Shown: positions 1 through 11,264 of the stretch, piece after piece
How the letters are laid out: every line of letters begins with the position of its first letter
How positions within the stretch are numbered: the stretch's first letter is position 1
NCBI GenBank assembly: GCA_029962745.1
Contig: JAPZVO010000059.1
Location: forward strand, 61,644 to 125,643
DNA: 64,000 nucleotides
Source of the DNA: Echinometra lucunter
Lineage: Eukaryota > Echinodermata > Echinoidea > Camarodonta > Echinometridae
Reading direction: 5' to 3'
The notes under the pieces: model-generated
Told to the model about the DNA's origin: nothing
Database searches by the model: none
Seen by the model: the letters and a program-made list of their open reading frames with translations, nothing else
Position numbers and translations under genes: made by a program

Positions 1-1660
1 TTATTTCTTATTAATGTTACAGTGTGTGAACCTACCTCAGAATTTACGCAGAACTAGCTGTCATCTACAACTCTCTCTTAAATTAATGCATCCTAATAGA
101 TATTAAAAATTTATCCAAACTAATTTAGTTATTCAATAGGTTCAAACACTGTCTTGACAAAATTTCGAATTTGTTTATAGGTGTTTTGTGTACCTTTTTT
201 AGGTAGAATGGCCAAATTGGACCTTTCTCCATTGGCTTAGAGAGCACCAAAATAACCTGGCATCTTTAGGGTTAATCAGAAGCTTCTAAGCGAAATCACA
301 AAATGTGGGAAATTGTCTAAAAAGGCTTTTCCGCTTTTGATCAGAATTATTTTGTATGTGCTTTGAGCTCCTCCACGAATTAAAAAAAAAAACACCATTG
401 TTATTGTTGTCATTATCTTTATTACAGAAAATGTGCACTATTCACAGATCACATTGTATTCATAGGATGATATGTAAAAGAAAGGATACTGTTTCATTGA
501 TTTAATTTAGTGCTTAATGGGTACCAGTCGAAATTATACTTATACGTATTTACGATGCACTTACAAGTTTCGTTCATTATTTATGCAGAAATCAAAGCTG
601 TGAAATTGATATTCATTTATCTATATTGCTTTATTTGATAGTGTTGAACTTTTATTCCATTAACCTTATTTATATTGACTTCCTTTGTATATATTTTTTT
701 ATTGAATTATATGCATTAAAAATGCGCCTGGAGTATCTCTAGGGATACATCGTTGTTGTTACATGAATTCATGTATTAAAAAGATGTACTACTCATAAAT
801 CAAATATATTAAGTGCAAAGTACAAAAAGTACCATCTAATGAATCCGAATTTACAATGCAATTTAGTATCTAATGAATGCAATAAAAAAGTGATATTATT
901 GATTGGTTATGCAGTATTCATATTTGTTGTTTGTGCTAAGCAAGTGATATTCAATATCCTTGTGCAAAAAGAGCATTAACTGAAATCATCTTGTAAGAAC
1001 CTTGAGCATCTGTTGTTGGAAATATACAATTTACAAACGTTGTCATAATGTCATTAAGATTATTGCTAAATATTACCAAAAATGTGTCCTTTTCATAAAT
1101 CAAATCTTGTGTTCATGTTCATGTTCATGTTCATGTGTTCATGTGTTCATCAGGTGTGAAATTAAAAGTACTATTCGATGAATGAATACTGGAATTGAGT
1201 TATTTAATGATGCAAGGCAGAATGTACTTCCAAGTATTATTCATTGGTTATGCAATTTACTTCCAAAATGTACTTCCAAGTATTATTTATTACTTAAGCG
1301 AAGTTGTTGCTCATGCTATTATATCCGTATGTAAAAAGTGAAAATGTAATCCATGCGATAATAAATGTAATACAAAATAAATGTACGCTGCATGCAATAA
1401 GATAATAATAGTGTTAACTGGTTTGGATTTCAAGTCAAAATTGACTGTGTGCCATATACATGCAGAGAATGAAACCCATGTAAAAGATGGCAAATTTAAC
1501 AAATTGATAGAATACATGCATAGAAGAGGTAAGAAAAACATAAACAGAAAAAAAAAGAAAATGGGATAATGAGAAATGTATATGAGAAGTGTTTATGAGA
1601 TGTGTATTAAAAGATAATATGTATCTTTTGATTGGTTAATTGCCAAATATACCCTTGATC
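1..1660. other. AT-rich non-coding stretch
   Basis: No credible coding region is seen on either strand; open frames are short and of low complexity. A short hexamer-like repeat of GTTCAT lies at about 1111-1151. Short stretches such as the phrase around a pointless ATTCATTGGTTATGCA motif recur (about 900, 1240 and 10230), which suggests decayed dispersed repeats. Confidence 0.6.
1111..1151 (+). repeat. GTTCAT microsatellite
   Basis: About six imperfect tandem copies of a GTTCAT unit, with a GTGTTCAT variant at the end. Seen directly in the sequence. Confidence 0.8.
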
Positions 1661-1770
1661 AGTGGCGGCACAAAAGGGGGCATGGGGGCATTTGCACCCC
1701 CCCCCCCATCCCATGTAGAAGGATTTCCCCCTCCCATTTAGAAGCTTTGCCCCCCCCCCCGGAAATTTTG
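1660..1770. repeat. Poly-C/G repeat of the GTGGCG family
   Basis: The block begins with GATCAGTGGCGGCACAAAAG and is followed by G-rich and then C-rich tracts of about ten bases. The same opening words (AGTGGCGTA or its complement TACGCCACT) sit beside the C/G tracts at about 2104, 2461, 2997, 3655, 4195 and 35337. I read it as a member of a dispersed family, without being able to name it. Confidence 0.5.
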
Positions 1771-2101
1771 AAGACTGGAAAGAAAAATTATACAGTAATT
1801 TGTAAATAAGTAGATGCTGTTATAAGCATCATATTCAAGCTGTGAAGTGCTCTAAAATACCATTTTTCGCTCTTCAAAACTCGAAAATTTCCTCACTCAG
1901 TGGCTGTTGGCTTCTTCTCACACTATTAGTTTGTAATAAGTTTATATCGCTTGTTATATCTAATAGTAAGGCAGACATTTCATTGTGTAATACACAAGCT
2001 AATGTAATTGTTAAACTACAGTACATGACGTGTATTCTGTCGTCAGCAATGTGTGCGTTGGGGGAGGGGCGTGGAGAACAAATACTTAAAGTCTGCCCCA
2101 T

Positions 2102-2300
2102 TGGCGTAAATCCCGGGGGAATGGGGGATATGTCCACTACCCCCACTTTTTCGAGAGGGAGGATGGTGTGTACAAACATCCCCCCCCCCCCACACTTTTT
2201 AAGGAAGAAATGATATTCAAATTAATCAAACTTTTTATAATCTGTCATAAATAACATCTTATTTTGAAATTTCTATTTGAAAATGCAATTGAAATGAGAT
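2102..2300 (+). repeat. Dispersed repeat, copy 1 (ATTGGCGTAAATCC)
   Basis: This copy matches 2995-3190 at high identity through the words ATTGGCGTAAATCC, GTGTACAAA-ATCCCC, a C tract and ACTTTTTAAGGAAGAAATGA. The two copies diverge mainly in C/G tract length. It joins directly to the immunoglobulin-like fragment at 2296. Confidence 0.7.
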
Positions 2301-2390
2301 GTACAGCGCCAGTGGGCTCCCTACCAGGACAGATGGTATGTTATCAAGATGAAATGAGATTACCCTTACTGAATTCACCAAATGGTAAAA
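2296..2390 (+). pseudogene. Fragment of second Ig domain, paralogue of the 46.9-kb gene
   Basis: The plus-strand frame reads RCTAPVGSLPGQMVCYQDEM followed by RLPLLNSPNG. The same block in the gene at 46.87 kb reads RCTAPLGTLSGQIVCYQDEM. Most differences are conservative and the DNA is alignable base for base, so this is a duplicated piece of an Ig-superfamily exon. A possible donor (AATG/gtaaaac) follows the last shared codons near 2385. No upstream V-domain partner is seen in this part of the window, so it may be an exon of a broken gene or an isolated pseudogene fragment. Confidence 0.65.
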
Positions 2391-2459
2391 CACTGAATTA
2401 GATCATACTGGCAAGGTTAGCAGGTTTGGTTTACTGTTGTACTTCTACATACCAACCAG

Positions 2460-2495
2460 GGCGTAGACAGCGGCGGGGGGGGGGGGGGGGGGGAG
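2460..2495 (+). repeat. Poly-G tract
   Basis: A run of roughly twenty G follows CAGGGCGTAGACAGCGGC. It matches the GTGGCGTA/poly-G family described at 1660. Confidence 0.8.
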
Positions 2496-2589
2496 GGGAT
2501 GAGGGGTATGCATCCCCCCACCTCACAAGATGGGGGATGACATGTACAATATCCCCCTCCCCAAGGTTTTAGGGAAGGATGTTTAGTAA

Positions 2590-2725
2590 GTAAAGTAAAG
2601 TAAACTGATGATAACAATAATTATTATCATTTTAACAATAATAACAACAACAACGATAATAATAATAATAATGAAAATAATAATTGATAATGATTAGTTA
2701 CTTATGTATTATTATTATTATGCTT
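2590..2725. repeat. AT-rich trinucleotide-like low-complexity tract
   Basis: Irregular runs of AAT/ATA/ACA triplets (about 2615-2720) with no unit longer than three bases. Simple-sequence DNA. Confidence 0.7.
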
Positions 2726-2994
2726 ATCATAATAATAGTTATCATCATCATCGTAAATGTGACTGAAATGACGATTACTATCATAACTATATCGATCATT
2801 ATTCTGATTTATGTAGTTATTTATATTACTTTTGGGTAATTTCGAAGCCGTCACAGATTTTCTGAAGTGATGTAACAACAACAACAACAACAAAAAGATA
2901 GATAGCGTGATGCAAATATGCAAAAATGTGTGTCAGCCCATATTCTATATTCGTTTGTCACGGTGCGTATATCTTCTAGTTATGTCTGCATCAT

Positions 2995-3190
2995 TGGCGT
3001 AAATCCTAGGGGGATGGTGGATATATCCCCCCACACACACTTTTTTGAGAGGGGGGGTGGCGTGTACAAATATCCCCCCCCCCCCACTTTTTAAGGAAGA
3101 AATGATATTTGAATTAATCAGTTAATAAAATTTTTGATAATCTTTCATAAACAACCATCATATTTTAGAATTTCTATTTGAAAATGTGAT
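2995..3190 (+). repeat. Dispersed repeat, copy 2 (ATTGGCGTAAATCC)
   Basis: Direct-orientation copy of 2102-2300, including the GTGTACAAATATCCCC word and the ACTTTTTAAGGAAGAAATGA word. It is followed by a segment rich in CTCGCTCGCTTCGCTCG (3215-3395), a second simple repeat family seen again at 33565-34520. Confidence 0.7.
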
Positions 3191-3214
3191 TTAAGATCAG
3201 AAAAGTGCTTATTT

Positions 3215-3395
3215 TTGCCTCGCTCGCTTCGCTCGCTCATATTTCAGAATTTTTGTTTAAGAATGAGAGTGAAAACCAGAAAAGTGGTTATTTTGGGCTC
3301 GCTTGCTTTGCTCACTCATCATATTATAGAACTTCTATTTGAAAATGCGATTGAAAATCAGAAAAAAAGGTAATATTTTGCTCGCTCGCTCGCAA
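3215..3395 (+). repeat. CTCGCTTCGCTCG-family repeat
   Basis: Three spaced blocks of GCTCGCTTCGCTCGCTCAT type, each followed by ATTT-AGAATTTCTATTTGAAAATG-like sequence, giving a period near 80 bp. Similar GCTCGCTTGC words occur near 33570, 34325 and 34460. Confidence 0.6.
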
Positions 3396-3654
3396 GATAA
3401 TCAAAATGTGTTTAAGGAGGTCTGTGAAGGTGGGTGAGGGCGTGTGTTTATATTTAAGTGTGATTTGGACAGAAAAAAAATCGGCCAAAAAGTTCATCAC
3501 CCCCCCCCCTCCCCACTCGGGTGTATGTGTACGGATGTGTGTTTGGGTGTGTTCGTGTTTGTGTGTGTAAATCTGTATACGAAATTGATCCTCGATTTCT
3601 CGTGAACGGCATATCATCCCCCCCCCCCCCCCCCCCCGGTGTAAGAACCTGTAT

Positions 3655-3862
3655 ACGCCACTGCTACCAACAAACAAAAGACAGATGTGAATGTAACGAC
3701 TTCAGATGGAATCCCCTTCAAAATACAGAACTGAGTAATATCAAGGACTCCTGCACTGCAGCTACAGAAACAGCAGAACAAGATTCAACAACAGCCTTGA
3801 TTCAACAAGATCGAGAAAACACTACCATTTATCCAAAACAGGCAAAAAGACATGTCCTTTGA
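3655..3862 (+). CDS. Possible C-terminal coding segment, copy 1
   Basis: An open frame reads through YQQTKDRCECNDFRWNPLQN, is Thr/Glu/Gln-rich in the middle, and ends with ENTTIYPKQAKRHVL before a stop. The composition is protein-like rather than low-complexity and it lies between candidate Ig-gene exons, so it might be a cytoplasmic tail exon with a YPKQ tyrosine motif. No convincing acceptor is seen, and no family is recognised. It may instead be chance coding capacity within the duplicated repeat. Confidence 0.25.
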
Positions 3863-4197
3863 ATCACTGGTTTAATGCCTTTACATGCACAAAGTTATAT
3901 TGCACTGAAAATCAGAAAAAAAAGGTAATATTTTGCTCGCTCGCTCGCAAGATAATCAAAATGTGTGTAAGGAGGTCTGTGAAGGTGGGTGAGGGCGTGT
4001 GTTTATATTCAAGTGTGATTTGGACAGAAAAAGAATCGGCCATAAAGTCCATCACCCCCCCCCCCCCACTCGGTTGTATGTGAGCGGATGTGTGTTTGTG
4101 TGTGTTTGTGTGCGTGTGTGTATATCTGTATACGAAATTGATCCTCGATTTCTCGTGGACGGCATATCATCCCCCCCCCCGGTGTAAGAACCTGTAT

Positions 4198-4404
4198 ACG
4201 CCACTGCTACCAACAAACAAAAGACAGATGTGAATGTAACGACTTCAGATGTAATCCCCTTCAAAACACAGAACTGAGTAATATCAAGGACCCCTGCACT
4301 GCAGCTACAGAAACAGCAGAACAAGATTCAACAACAGCCTTGATTCAACAAGATCGAGAAAACACTACCATTTATCCAAAACAGGCAAAAGGACATGTCT
4401 TTTG
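4198..4404 (+). CDS. Possible C-terminal coding segment, copy 2
   Basis: Second copy of the segment at 3655-3862. The frame stays open, with substitutions that change W to C, S to P, R to G and the last L to F, plus at least one silent change. An excess of replacement changes argues against strong purifying selection. Confidence 0.25.
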
Positions 4405-4450
4405 AACCACTGGTTTAATGCCTTTACATGCACAAAGTTATATTGCACTG

Positions 4451-5251
4451 ATTTATTTTCTTTATAAAAATAGGAAAGAAAGGAAGTCTTCAAAGAAGGA
4501 TAGTATCGCAGGAAATAAAGATGAGAAACATGAGCTGCGTGAGCTAAATCGAACAGCTTGAGGATGAGCTTGAGTGACAGGGCACAAGTTATTTTAAAAC
4601 AAAATTGATCGCTTTTCTGGAGTTGTCATGTTTAACGTAGAAATCAATATGGCTAGCAGGAATAAAATAATATAAGCGAAATATACGGCAACACATCTTT
4701 ATTTCATGATGCTCGATAAGATAAATTTAGAAACGGAAAGATGTCTGTTCCATGGGTGATTTCAGTGTTGACCTGATAGGTTCCACAGGTGTTGAATGAA
4801 ACTTAACATTCACATATTGTAGGTTTGTTAAAATTCTTCTTTAATAGCTGGAAGTCCCTACCTCAACCCTCATCTGTTATTATCACCTTTTATTACACTC
4901 TCTGTCAAACTGATTTGACATGTAATATAAAATTGATGTGTTGTCTATACTGTACTTCAAAAACCTTCAAGGTTTTTCAAAACTAAGCATGTTTTTTCTT
5001 TCTCTCTCTCTCTCTCTCGGCTCTCCCTTCTATCTTGCGTCTGCTTTAACCAAACCATCAAGGGCGCCCTCTCACTTTTACAATAAGACAACAAACATTG
5101 AATAAAACATTATCATAAAAAGCACTAATAAAGGACTGGATACACTGAACCTATTGATGCACAGTATTATTCTCATCAAGCAGAGAGATTATGATCATCT
5201 TGATTTTTCTCATCTCCTCTTCATCTTAACCTTCTTCTCTGTTTTGTCTAG
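4451..5251. other. Non-coding stretch before candidate Ig exon
   Basis: No coding signal is seen. It contains a TC microsatellite at about 5001-5019 and ends in a strong polypyrimidine tract and acceptor (TTCTTCTCTGTTTTGTCTAG) feeding the exon at 5252. Confidence 0.5.
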
Positions 5252-5377
5252 ACAGATCTTGAACAGCAACGATATCAAAGTTTCGCCATTTCGTTAGCAT
5301 ACAGTCATGAATGGATTGTGGCAGATGGGCTGTATGTGAGGAGAGGCGCAGATGCATATCTGTGCAGAGCTAGCATG
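5252..5377 (+). CDS. Candidate internal exon, Ig-domain C-terminal half
   Basis: The exon has a textbook acceptor (pyrimidine tract then TAG) and a good donor (CATG/gtatgt). It is 126 bp, exactly 42 codons, and open in phase 0. The peptide starts TDLEQQRYQSFAISLAYSHE and ends GADAYLCRASM. The A-D-A-Y-L-C pattern resembles the D-x-Y-x-C motif of an Ig F strand, so it could complete the second Ig domain that begins at 2296 (RCTAP...). The Ig reading is inference; the exon structure is directly visible. Confidence 0.45.
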
Positions 5378-8300
5378 GTATGTATCCATCTCATTAAGAT
5401 GGTGAGTCACTCAGTATATGCATCTCAGTGCTTGTCATGTGACTTGTATGGATGTACTATGAATGGGTGGCTTTCTGCATGAATGTTCAACCATGTTGGT
5501 TTGCTTTTGATACTTATCCCATCATCAAAATGAAACTTGCACTACAACGACAAAACTTAATCGATTGCGACGCTGTTGATGGCAAGTTCGATACCATATT
5601 TCAGATATTGTTTGGAATTCTGTAAAATACATGTAAACCAGACAAAGACACTGAAAATCATTAAAGGAGCACTTCCTAGTACAGTGCTAACTCAAATGTT
5701 TGTCATTTTGAGATAATCGCTTTTGAAAGTTTGAACAAATCCATAAATAGCGGTCTTTTTCCAGGTGTCTTGAAATTTGGTTATTTGAAAGAGTAAATAC
5801 TCGAGATATGCTTCTGCGAATTTAGAGAACGAACATGTATATAAAGTTGAAAATTTTATGACATTTGTGACAAGTGATTCTGATTTGTGGGTTAGCACTA
5901 TAATGCACCCATATGTAATACATGCAAAATCCCAGAGACATTTTTGTCATTCTTCAAATTTTAAGTTTTATTCACACAAATGCTACCTTTTCGAATGTAT
6001 TGGATATTCGAGATGCTTTTGAACATGAATTTCCACAAAAGAACAACAAATATTTTTGTTTTTCTTTTCAACATCAAAATATTGCTAACCCACACACAGG
6101 TAAAAAAGATGTTTTAAAACTTATAATACGCATAATTTGACTCATTTCTAAAAAAAAATCATGACTGAAATGAATACTTTTAAACCTGATGAATCTTTTT
6201 GCTTTACAAGCTACCTTTATGTCATATGCAAATTGTAAAAAATGCCAAAAAACTTGTCGCTCCAGAAGATAGGAAGAATATAGTGCTATCCCACATCACA
6301 CAAAAAGGCATCAAAATAATTCCCTGTTTGAAATAATTTTGCCATCATATTCTGTCATTTTATTCAATCTTTTAGTAAGTTTGAGTGACATATCTCAATT
6401 TTCAGATTTGCAAAGTACCTACCTACCTAATTAGGTACTTTGCAAATCGGAGTCGATCACGCTTAAAGTTGTTCACTTTTTATGAATCATTCTTTTTCCA
6501 ATCATGTCAGCTTCCATATGAAAATGTGTGGGTTAGCACATTTTTGCCGCTTAAGAGTTGCTTCTTTTTCTTGGGGCAAGAATATGCCCACCTTATTAGA
6601 CCAATTTAACGTTTGATTTTCGCTTTGAACTTTTAATAGCATGTAGAATACTACTAAGGGATTATGCAAATGTATATCACTCATTTTTCAAAAAATTGTG
6701 GGTTAACACTATATTGCACCGACCCCCCTCGATTACTACCTTACATATTTTTACAATAATTTTGATTATTCCTCAATACGGATGGTACTTTTATATCTAT
6801 AGATTTAGTTATTTATGCTCTATGATGTACATGTAAGAAGGATGCTATCATTCTCTTTGTTATATAGCGGAAGAATTTTCTGGAAGTTATTTCAAGTCTT
6901 CTTTTTGTATTTATAATCACAGAAATCTCTAAAAGATAAATCATTTTTCATAGTTGATGTAATAAATAAAACACAAAGATGAGTGTAGAGGAAGAACATT
7001 CTACATCATGTCATAAGTCTTCTTGAAGTGGAATTTTATTTATCTTAATATCATAATTGGTAGGATTAAATGTATCATAGAAAAAGAATCTTATTTATAT
7101 GAATTTTAATAATTGCAATACTGACAAGTACTTTTTAAAAATTATACAATTCTTTATAATTTTTAGAATTGAAAAATATGATATTTCAATGTTAAAGTTG
7201 ATAGTATAATGTTTGACAAATTCTCCTAAAAGACAATCTCAAGAGGAGTGTTATTTTCCTTTGAACTTTGAACACTGATGAGATAGAGACTGCCTTCTTT
7301 TTCTGAACACATGATTGAAGGTTTTTATTTTCGCTTCATAGTGATAAGTCTGACAGATTTCTTGTTTGTGTTTGCATTACAAGTATGCTGAAAATCTATG
7401 GAGAGTTGGAAGGTTAGCGATGGAGTCATAAGTTTTGTTATGTATTCGTTGATAATGATGGTTCTGTTCAGCAATGTCAATTACATGTGTCTGTGATGCG
7501 CATGTATGATGTAAGTGTTAATTCTTATGATGATTTGAAGTGTATAAGTTCTTGTAAAAATAAGAATTTGTTGCTCCATTGTCTTATCTTTGGACTCGTA
7601 AATGCTTTTCATTTTTACATTTTGGAATATGCGTACACCAATGCGCTACGCGTACACAAGGGTGAGATGATAGCACAAATTGAGTAAATAGCCGGAAACT
7701 GAAGGCTACAAGCATATTTTATAATGTGCTGTATAATTATGCTTTCAGATCGATTCAGTATATTTATATACTGTTCTGTTAATTCCTAGATTTGCTATAT
7801 TGTGAAAAACCAGGGCTTTTACTTCTTTGGTACAATAGTGCATGTTCAGTGATAAAAGAAAGAACAAACCAATATTCATAGCTGGTGTTGAATTTGATAC
7901 TGTTATACTTTCGGTATTTATAAGAATATTTTGGTTTTAATACAAAAAAGATTTGTCACTTCGACATGATTGATCGCAATTTTCCAGTGTTATTCATGCC
8001 ACGGTCAAATTTTGTCATTACCCCGACAGAGCCTCTTTCTTGAAACACTGGATAAATTGTAAACGGATTTGTAACGGAATACAGTCATTGTCTGAAGCTG
8101 TCACCATTCATAATAATATTTTCAGGTTCTTCATGAGTTTAATTTGAGTGCTATCCGTTTCTTTCACTGAAGAGCTTGCTTGCTTCTAAGGTAGTACTAG
8201 TTAGGTGTATCAAAATGAATTTGTGAAGACATGTACGTATCCACTGCTCACCCGAATTACTGAAAGCCTCGTAATGATTAATTGACAATTCTGTAGATTC

Positions 8301-10365
8301 CTCAATTTTCTTAGGGTAAACAATGTAGCATGTTTTCCTCAAATACAAAAGTTATTACCACGTCGTGTAATAGATTAAAGAAGATATATTTTACCTCTTT
8401 GACAGGAGCATCACCAGACCATTTTGGATAGGGTTTCAGGCAGAACAACTTTGTGAATGTGGTATATTGGATTTTTAAACTTGCTGACAAGAGAGAGACG
8501 GCTATCTGTCAGATTCCCAAATCTGACAATTGATGTTTCCGTTTTCATTATAGGCAAGGGAAAATGATATCAGATTGTGAATTTCTGAGAGCATAAAAAT
8601 GTAAATCAAAGAAACGTGTGTGTAAGAGTCAAATATGTTAATGCCATTTGACCAGCTTTTCATTCCAGATTCATTCCCTTACCAGTACATCTCAATTGAC
8701 TTTGATTAAGGAATTTAAGTTACACTCGCCATTCACTGCCCTTAGATTATTCCCTCTTTTTTCATAAACTATTCTGTTCCTTTCATGAGATCTCGTTGTA
8801 AGGGTTGCTTTAGAGCAATCCCTCTTCCATGACTTTATAATAATTAATTAAGGTGTCTGCTGAGGGAGACTCCCCTTTCATTGGTAACAAGAAAATAGTA
8901 TTCTCAGAAAGTTTTCTTTTAGTCTTCGGACTACCATCACATGCTGTCATGTGCTCCTACCGTTAGCCCTTGATAGGGGAGTACCAAGTCCTTTCGTATA
9001 CTAATAAATTATTCTGGATTTCAACTGTATTTACTATCTGCATGAGAGAACTTCTTCATTTTGGGTGAACTCTATTTCTAGTAGTTAACACTTTCCTTTT
9101 CACCACCCTACCCGCTATAACTTTGCTTCATTTTAAGAGTGTTACATAGTGCATTAATTAAATGTATTTTATTGTATTTTTAATGTGATTAAAGTAAATG
9201 TTATGTATTTCTAACGATGATTAAAAATACCTATACTTTGAATTTGAACTTCTTTGTGTTCTTATTTTTCATTGTATTACTGCTACATGTATGTTTCGGG
9301 CGGATCAGCTGGAAAAGTTTCTGAAAACGAAGGTACATGTAAGTGTTATTTCAGTATGCTGTGCTCTACAGGCGGGGTATACATGTAAAAGATGGATATG
9401 TGGAATTGTTGTCTATATAATATTGCTGTTGTTGGTACACTAACTTAGTGTTAATATTCAACTGAAAAGTGGCATGTTAGTTTGCATGTCAGGATAATTA
9501 AGGCATGCATTCTGCTATATAAAGCGCCGTATGTATATATATTGTGTAGACAAATCATTTATACTAGGTGTTTTGAAAAATTTTTTTGACAGTTTTGATC
9601 TTTAATAGCTCAAAAGTTAAATATCGTTAAAAGACTAAGGTTTTTACAGTGTAAAGCTGAAGGATGTCAAATTTACGGGGACCAGGTTTTGTGCCATTGT
9701 GCAGTGCAAGTGAAATTCCACTGTACCTCTTTCAACCCAGAGTCATAAATCAGTAATAGCATTGGAGAGCAAAAGGTTGCCAGAAATGACAAGTGCAATG
9801 CACAATGCATAATGCACAATTAATTAATTACTGAGACACAGATTTGGAGCCTGATTGTTTTTTTTAAAGGAAATATATAATTAAATATTTAAGAATATTA
9901 ATGAAGGAAATTGCACAAAACCTAGTCCCAATAAATTTGACACTCTTCAACTTTACACCGTGAAAAACTTAGTCTTTTACGAATTCCAATTTTTGAGTTG
10001 TCAAAGATCAAAGCGTCTAGCTATTTTTAGCACATAATAGATAATACATTATTTAAAAAGAAAATCATTTGCAAATGATGCTTATCGACCTTTTCATTGT
10101 TTATAAATAATACTTTAGTTATTTTAATTATTTACAAATAATGGTTTCTACCGATTCCTTTCTAATTTGTCCATTTGTAAATTAATTAGTACTTAATAGA
10201 TGTAAATACAAAGGTAAAAATATTATTCATTTGTTATGCAGTAATCAAAGTTGTTGCTCGTGCTGAACAATTGATATGAAATATCCTTGTGGAAAAGTGC
10301 ATTGTACTCCATGTGATTTTATTGTAAGCAATATTGAATAAATGTAGATCCTGCATGCTGTATAT
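5378..10365. other. Long AT-rich stretch without recognisable genes
   Basis: No ORF with protein-like composition is seen. A word TGTGGGTTAGCACTAT-TGCACC occurs at about 5887 and 6700, and its complement near 6085, marking a short dispersed repeat. A near-perfect palindrome around TACCTACCTAATTAGGTA lies at about 6418-6437. From about 7000 to 9500 I see nothing identifiable. The section is consistent with intron or intergenic DNA. Confidence 0.5.
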
Positions 10366-10372
10366 AAAATGA

Positions 10373-10375
<3 letters not shown>

Positions 10376-10424
<49 letters not shown>
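10376..10424. repeat. TA microsatellite
   Basis: About 20 TA repeats. Tyr/Ile-repeat open frames across it are artefacts of the microsatellite. Confidence 0.95.
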
Positions 10425-10427
<3 letters not shown>

Positions 10428-10572
10428 GCAATGTGTGCACAACCCATTAACATTATTGCCCCTGTCTTTGTATAATGACATATAAAATGAAAGACGCAAG
10501 GCAGCGAAGGACGTGGCTGTATAAACTGGTCAAAGATTCAGTTATGGTGTTTCCACATCATTTTAGAATTAC

Positions 10573-10619
10573 TGTATATATATATATATATATATATATG
10601 TATCTACATTTGAACGTAA

Positions 10620-10664
<45 letters not shown>

Positions 10665-10675
10665 TATATACATAT
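10573..10675. repeat. TA microsatellites flanking the MITE
   Basis: Two TA tracts (about 10573-10600 and 10621-10660) lie directly upstream of the MITE at 10677. The proximity suggests that the element inserted in TA-rich DNA or that its TA target expanded. Confidence 0.85.
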
Positions 10676-10676
10676 A

Positions 10677-11094
10677 CCGGGTGTCCCAGAAAAAAGCGGA
10701 ACAGAAGATTTTCAGTACTTTACCTTCAGAAATTAGATAATTTTTTGGGTTTAGTAGGCGACAGTGGAGAGCAGAACCGTGTCGGGAATGGCCTTTCATA
10801 TGGCATGTGTATGGCACGTTTGGTTGCTGACATGCATCAATGGACATCCGTCAATCATGATATTATGAAAGGCCATCCCGACACGAAGCTACTCTCATCA
10901 TAAAAATTGAAAATGACTGTAGAAATGACTGAGAAACGGGTAGAGAATACACACAAGTTACTTCACCAAATTCAATGATCTTGGTATCAATTTCTTCCTT
11001 GGACGATACTTTACCCAATTATGTTAAAAGATTATCTACATTTTGAACGTAAAGTACTGAAAATCCACCGTACCGCTTTTTCTGGGACACCCGG
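10677..11094. mobile_element. Non-autonomous TIR element (MITE), copy 1
   Basis: Left end CCGGGTGTCCCAGAAAAAAG is the inverted complement of the right end CTTTTTCTGGGACACCCGG. The inverted repeat continues inward for about 45 bp through GCGGAAC, GATTTTCAGTACTTTAC. TA dinucleotides flank both ends. There is no transposase ORF. TIR sequence and TA target resemble the IS630/Tc1/mariner group, which is inference. An internal palindrome lies around GGAATGGCCTTTCATA and TATGAAAGGCCATCCCG. Confidence 0.85.
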
Positions 11095-11264
11095 TATATT
11101 TGTATTTATGTTTTTATTTTAAAAATCAGGTCAGCTTACACGAAAGGATTATCTGCTTTTTGAACGTTAAGTATTGAAAATCCACCGTTCCGCTTTTTCT
11201 GGGACACCCGGTATATTTGTATTTATGTTTTTATACAAAAAAAAATCAGGTCAGCTGATACGAA
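11028..11264 (+). repeat. Tandem duplication of MITE right end plus flank
   Basis: The right TIR with its flank (11028-11147) is repeated at about 11148-11264 at over 90% identity, including ATTTGTATTTATGTTTTTAT and AATCAGGTCAGCT. This leaves two right ends 119 bp apart for a single left end. Confidence 0.85.

Larger units (their letters stand above)
3352..4450 (+). repeat. 554-bp tandem duplication
   Basis: Copy 1 is about 3352-3905 and copy 2 about 3906-4450. Both begin TGAAAATCAGAAAAAAAGG and end AAGTTATATTGCACTG. Identity is high except for the length of the C tracts (at 3500 and 3617 in copy 1, 4056 and 4170 in copy 2) and of the GTGTGT tracts. Each copy holds a potential coding segment near its 3' end. 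Confidence 0.9.

Noticed and set aside
10234..10903. Tyr/Ile-rich open frames
   Set aside because: They are translations of TA microsatellites and of the MITE, with no protein-like composition.
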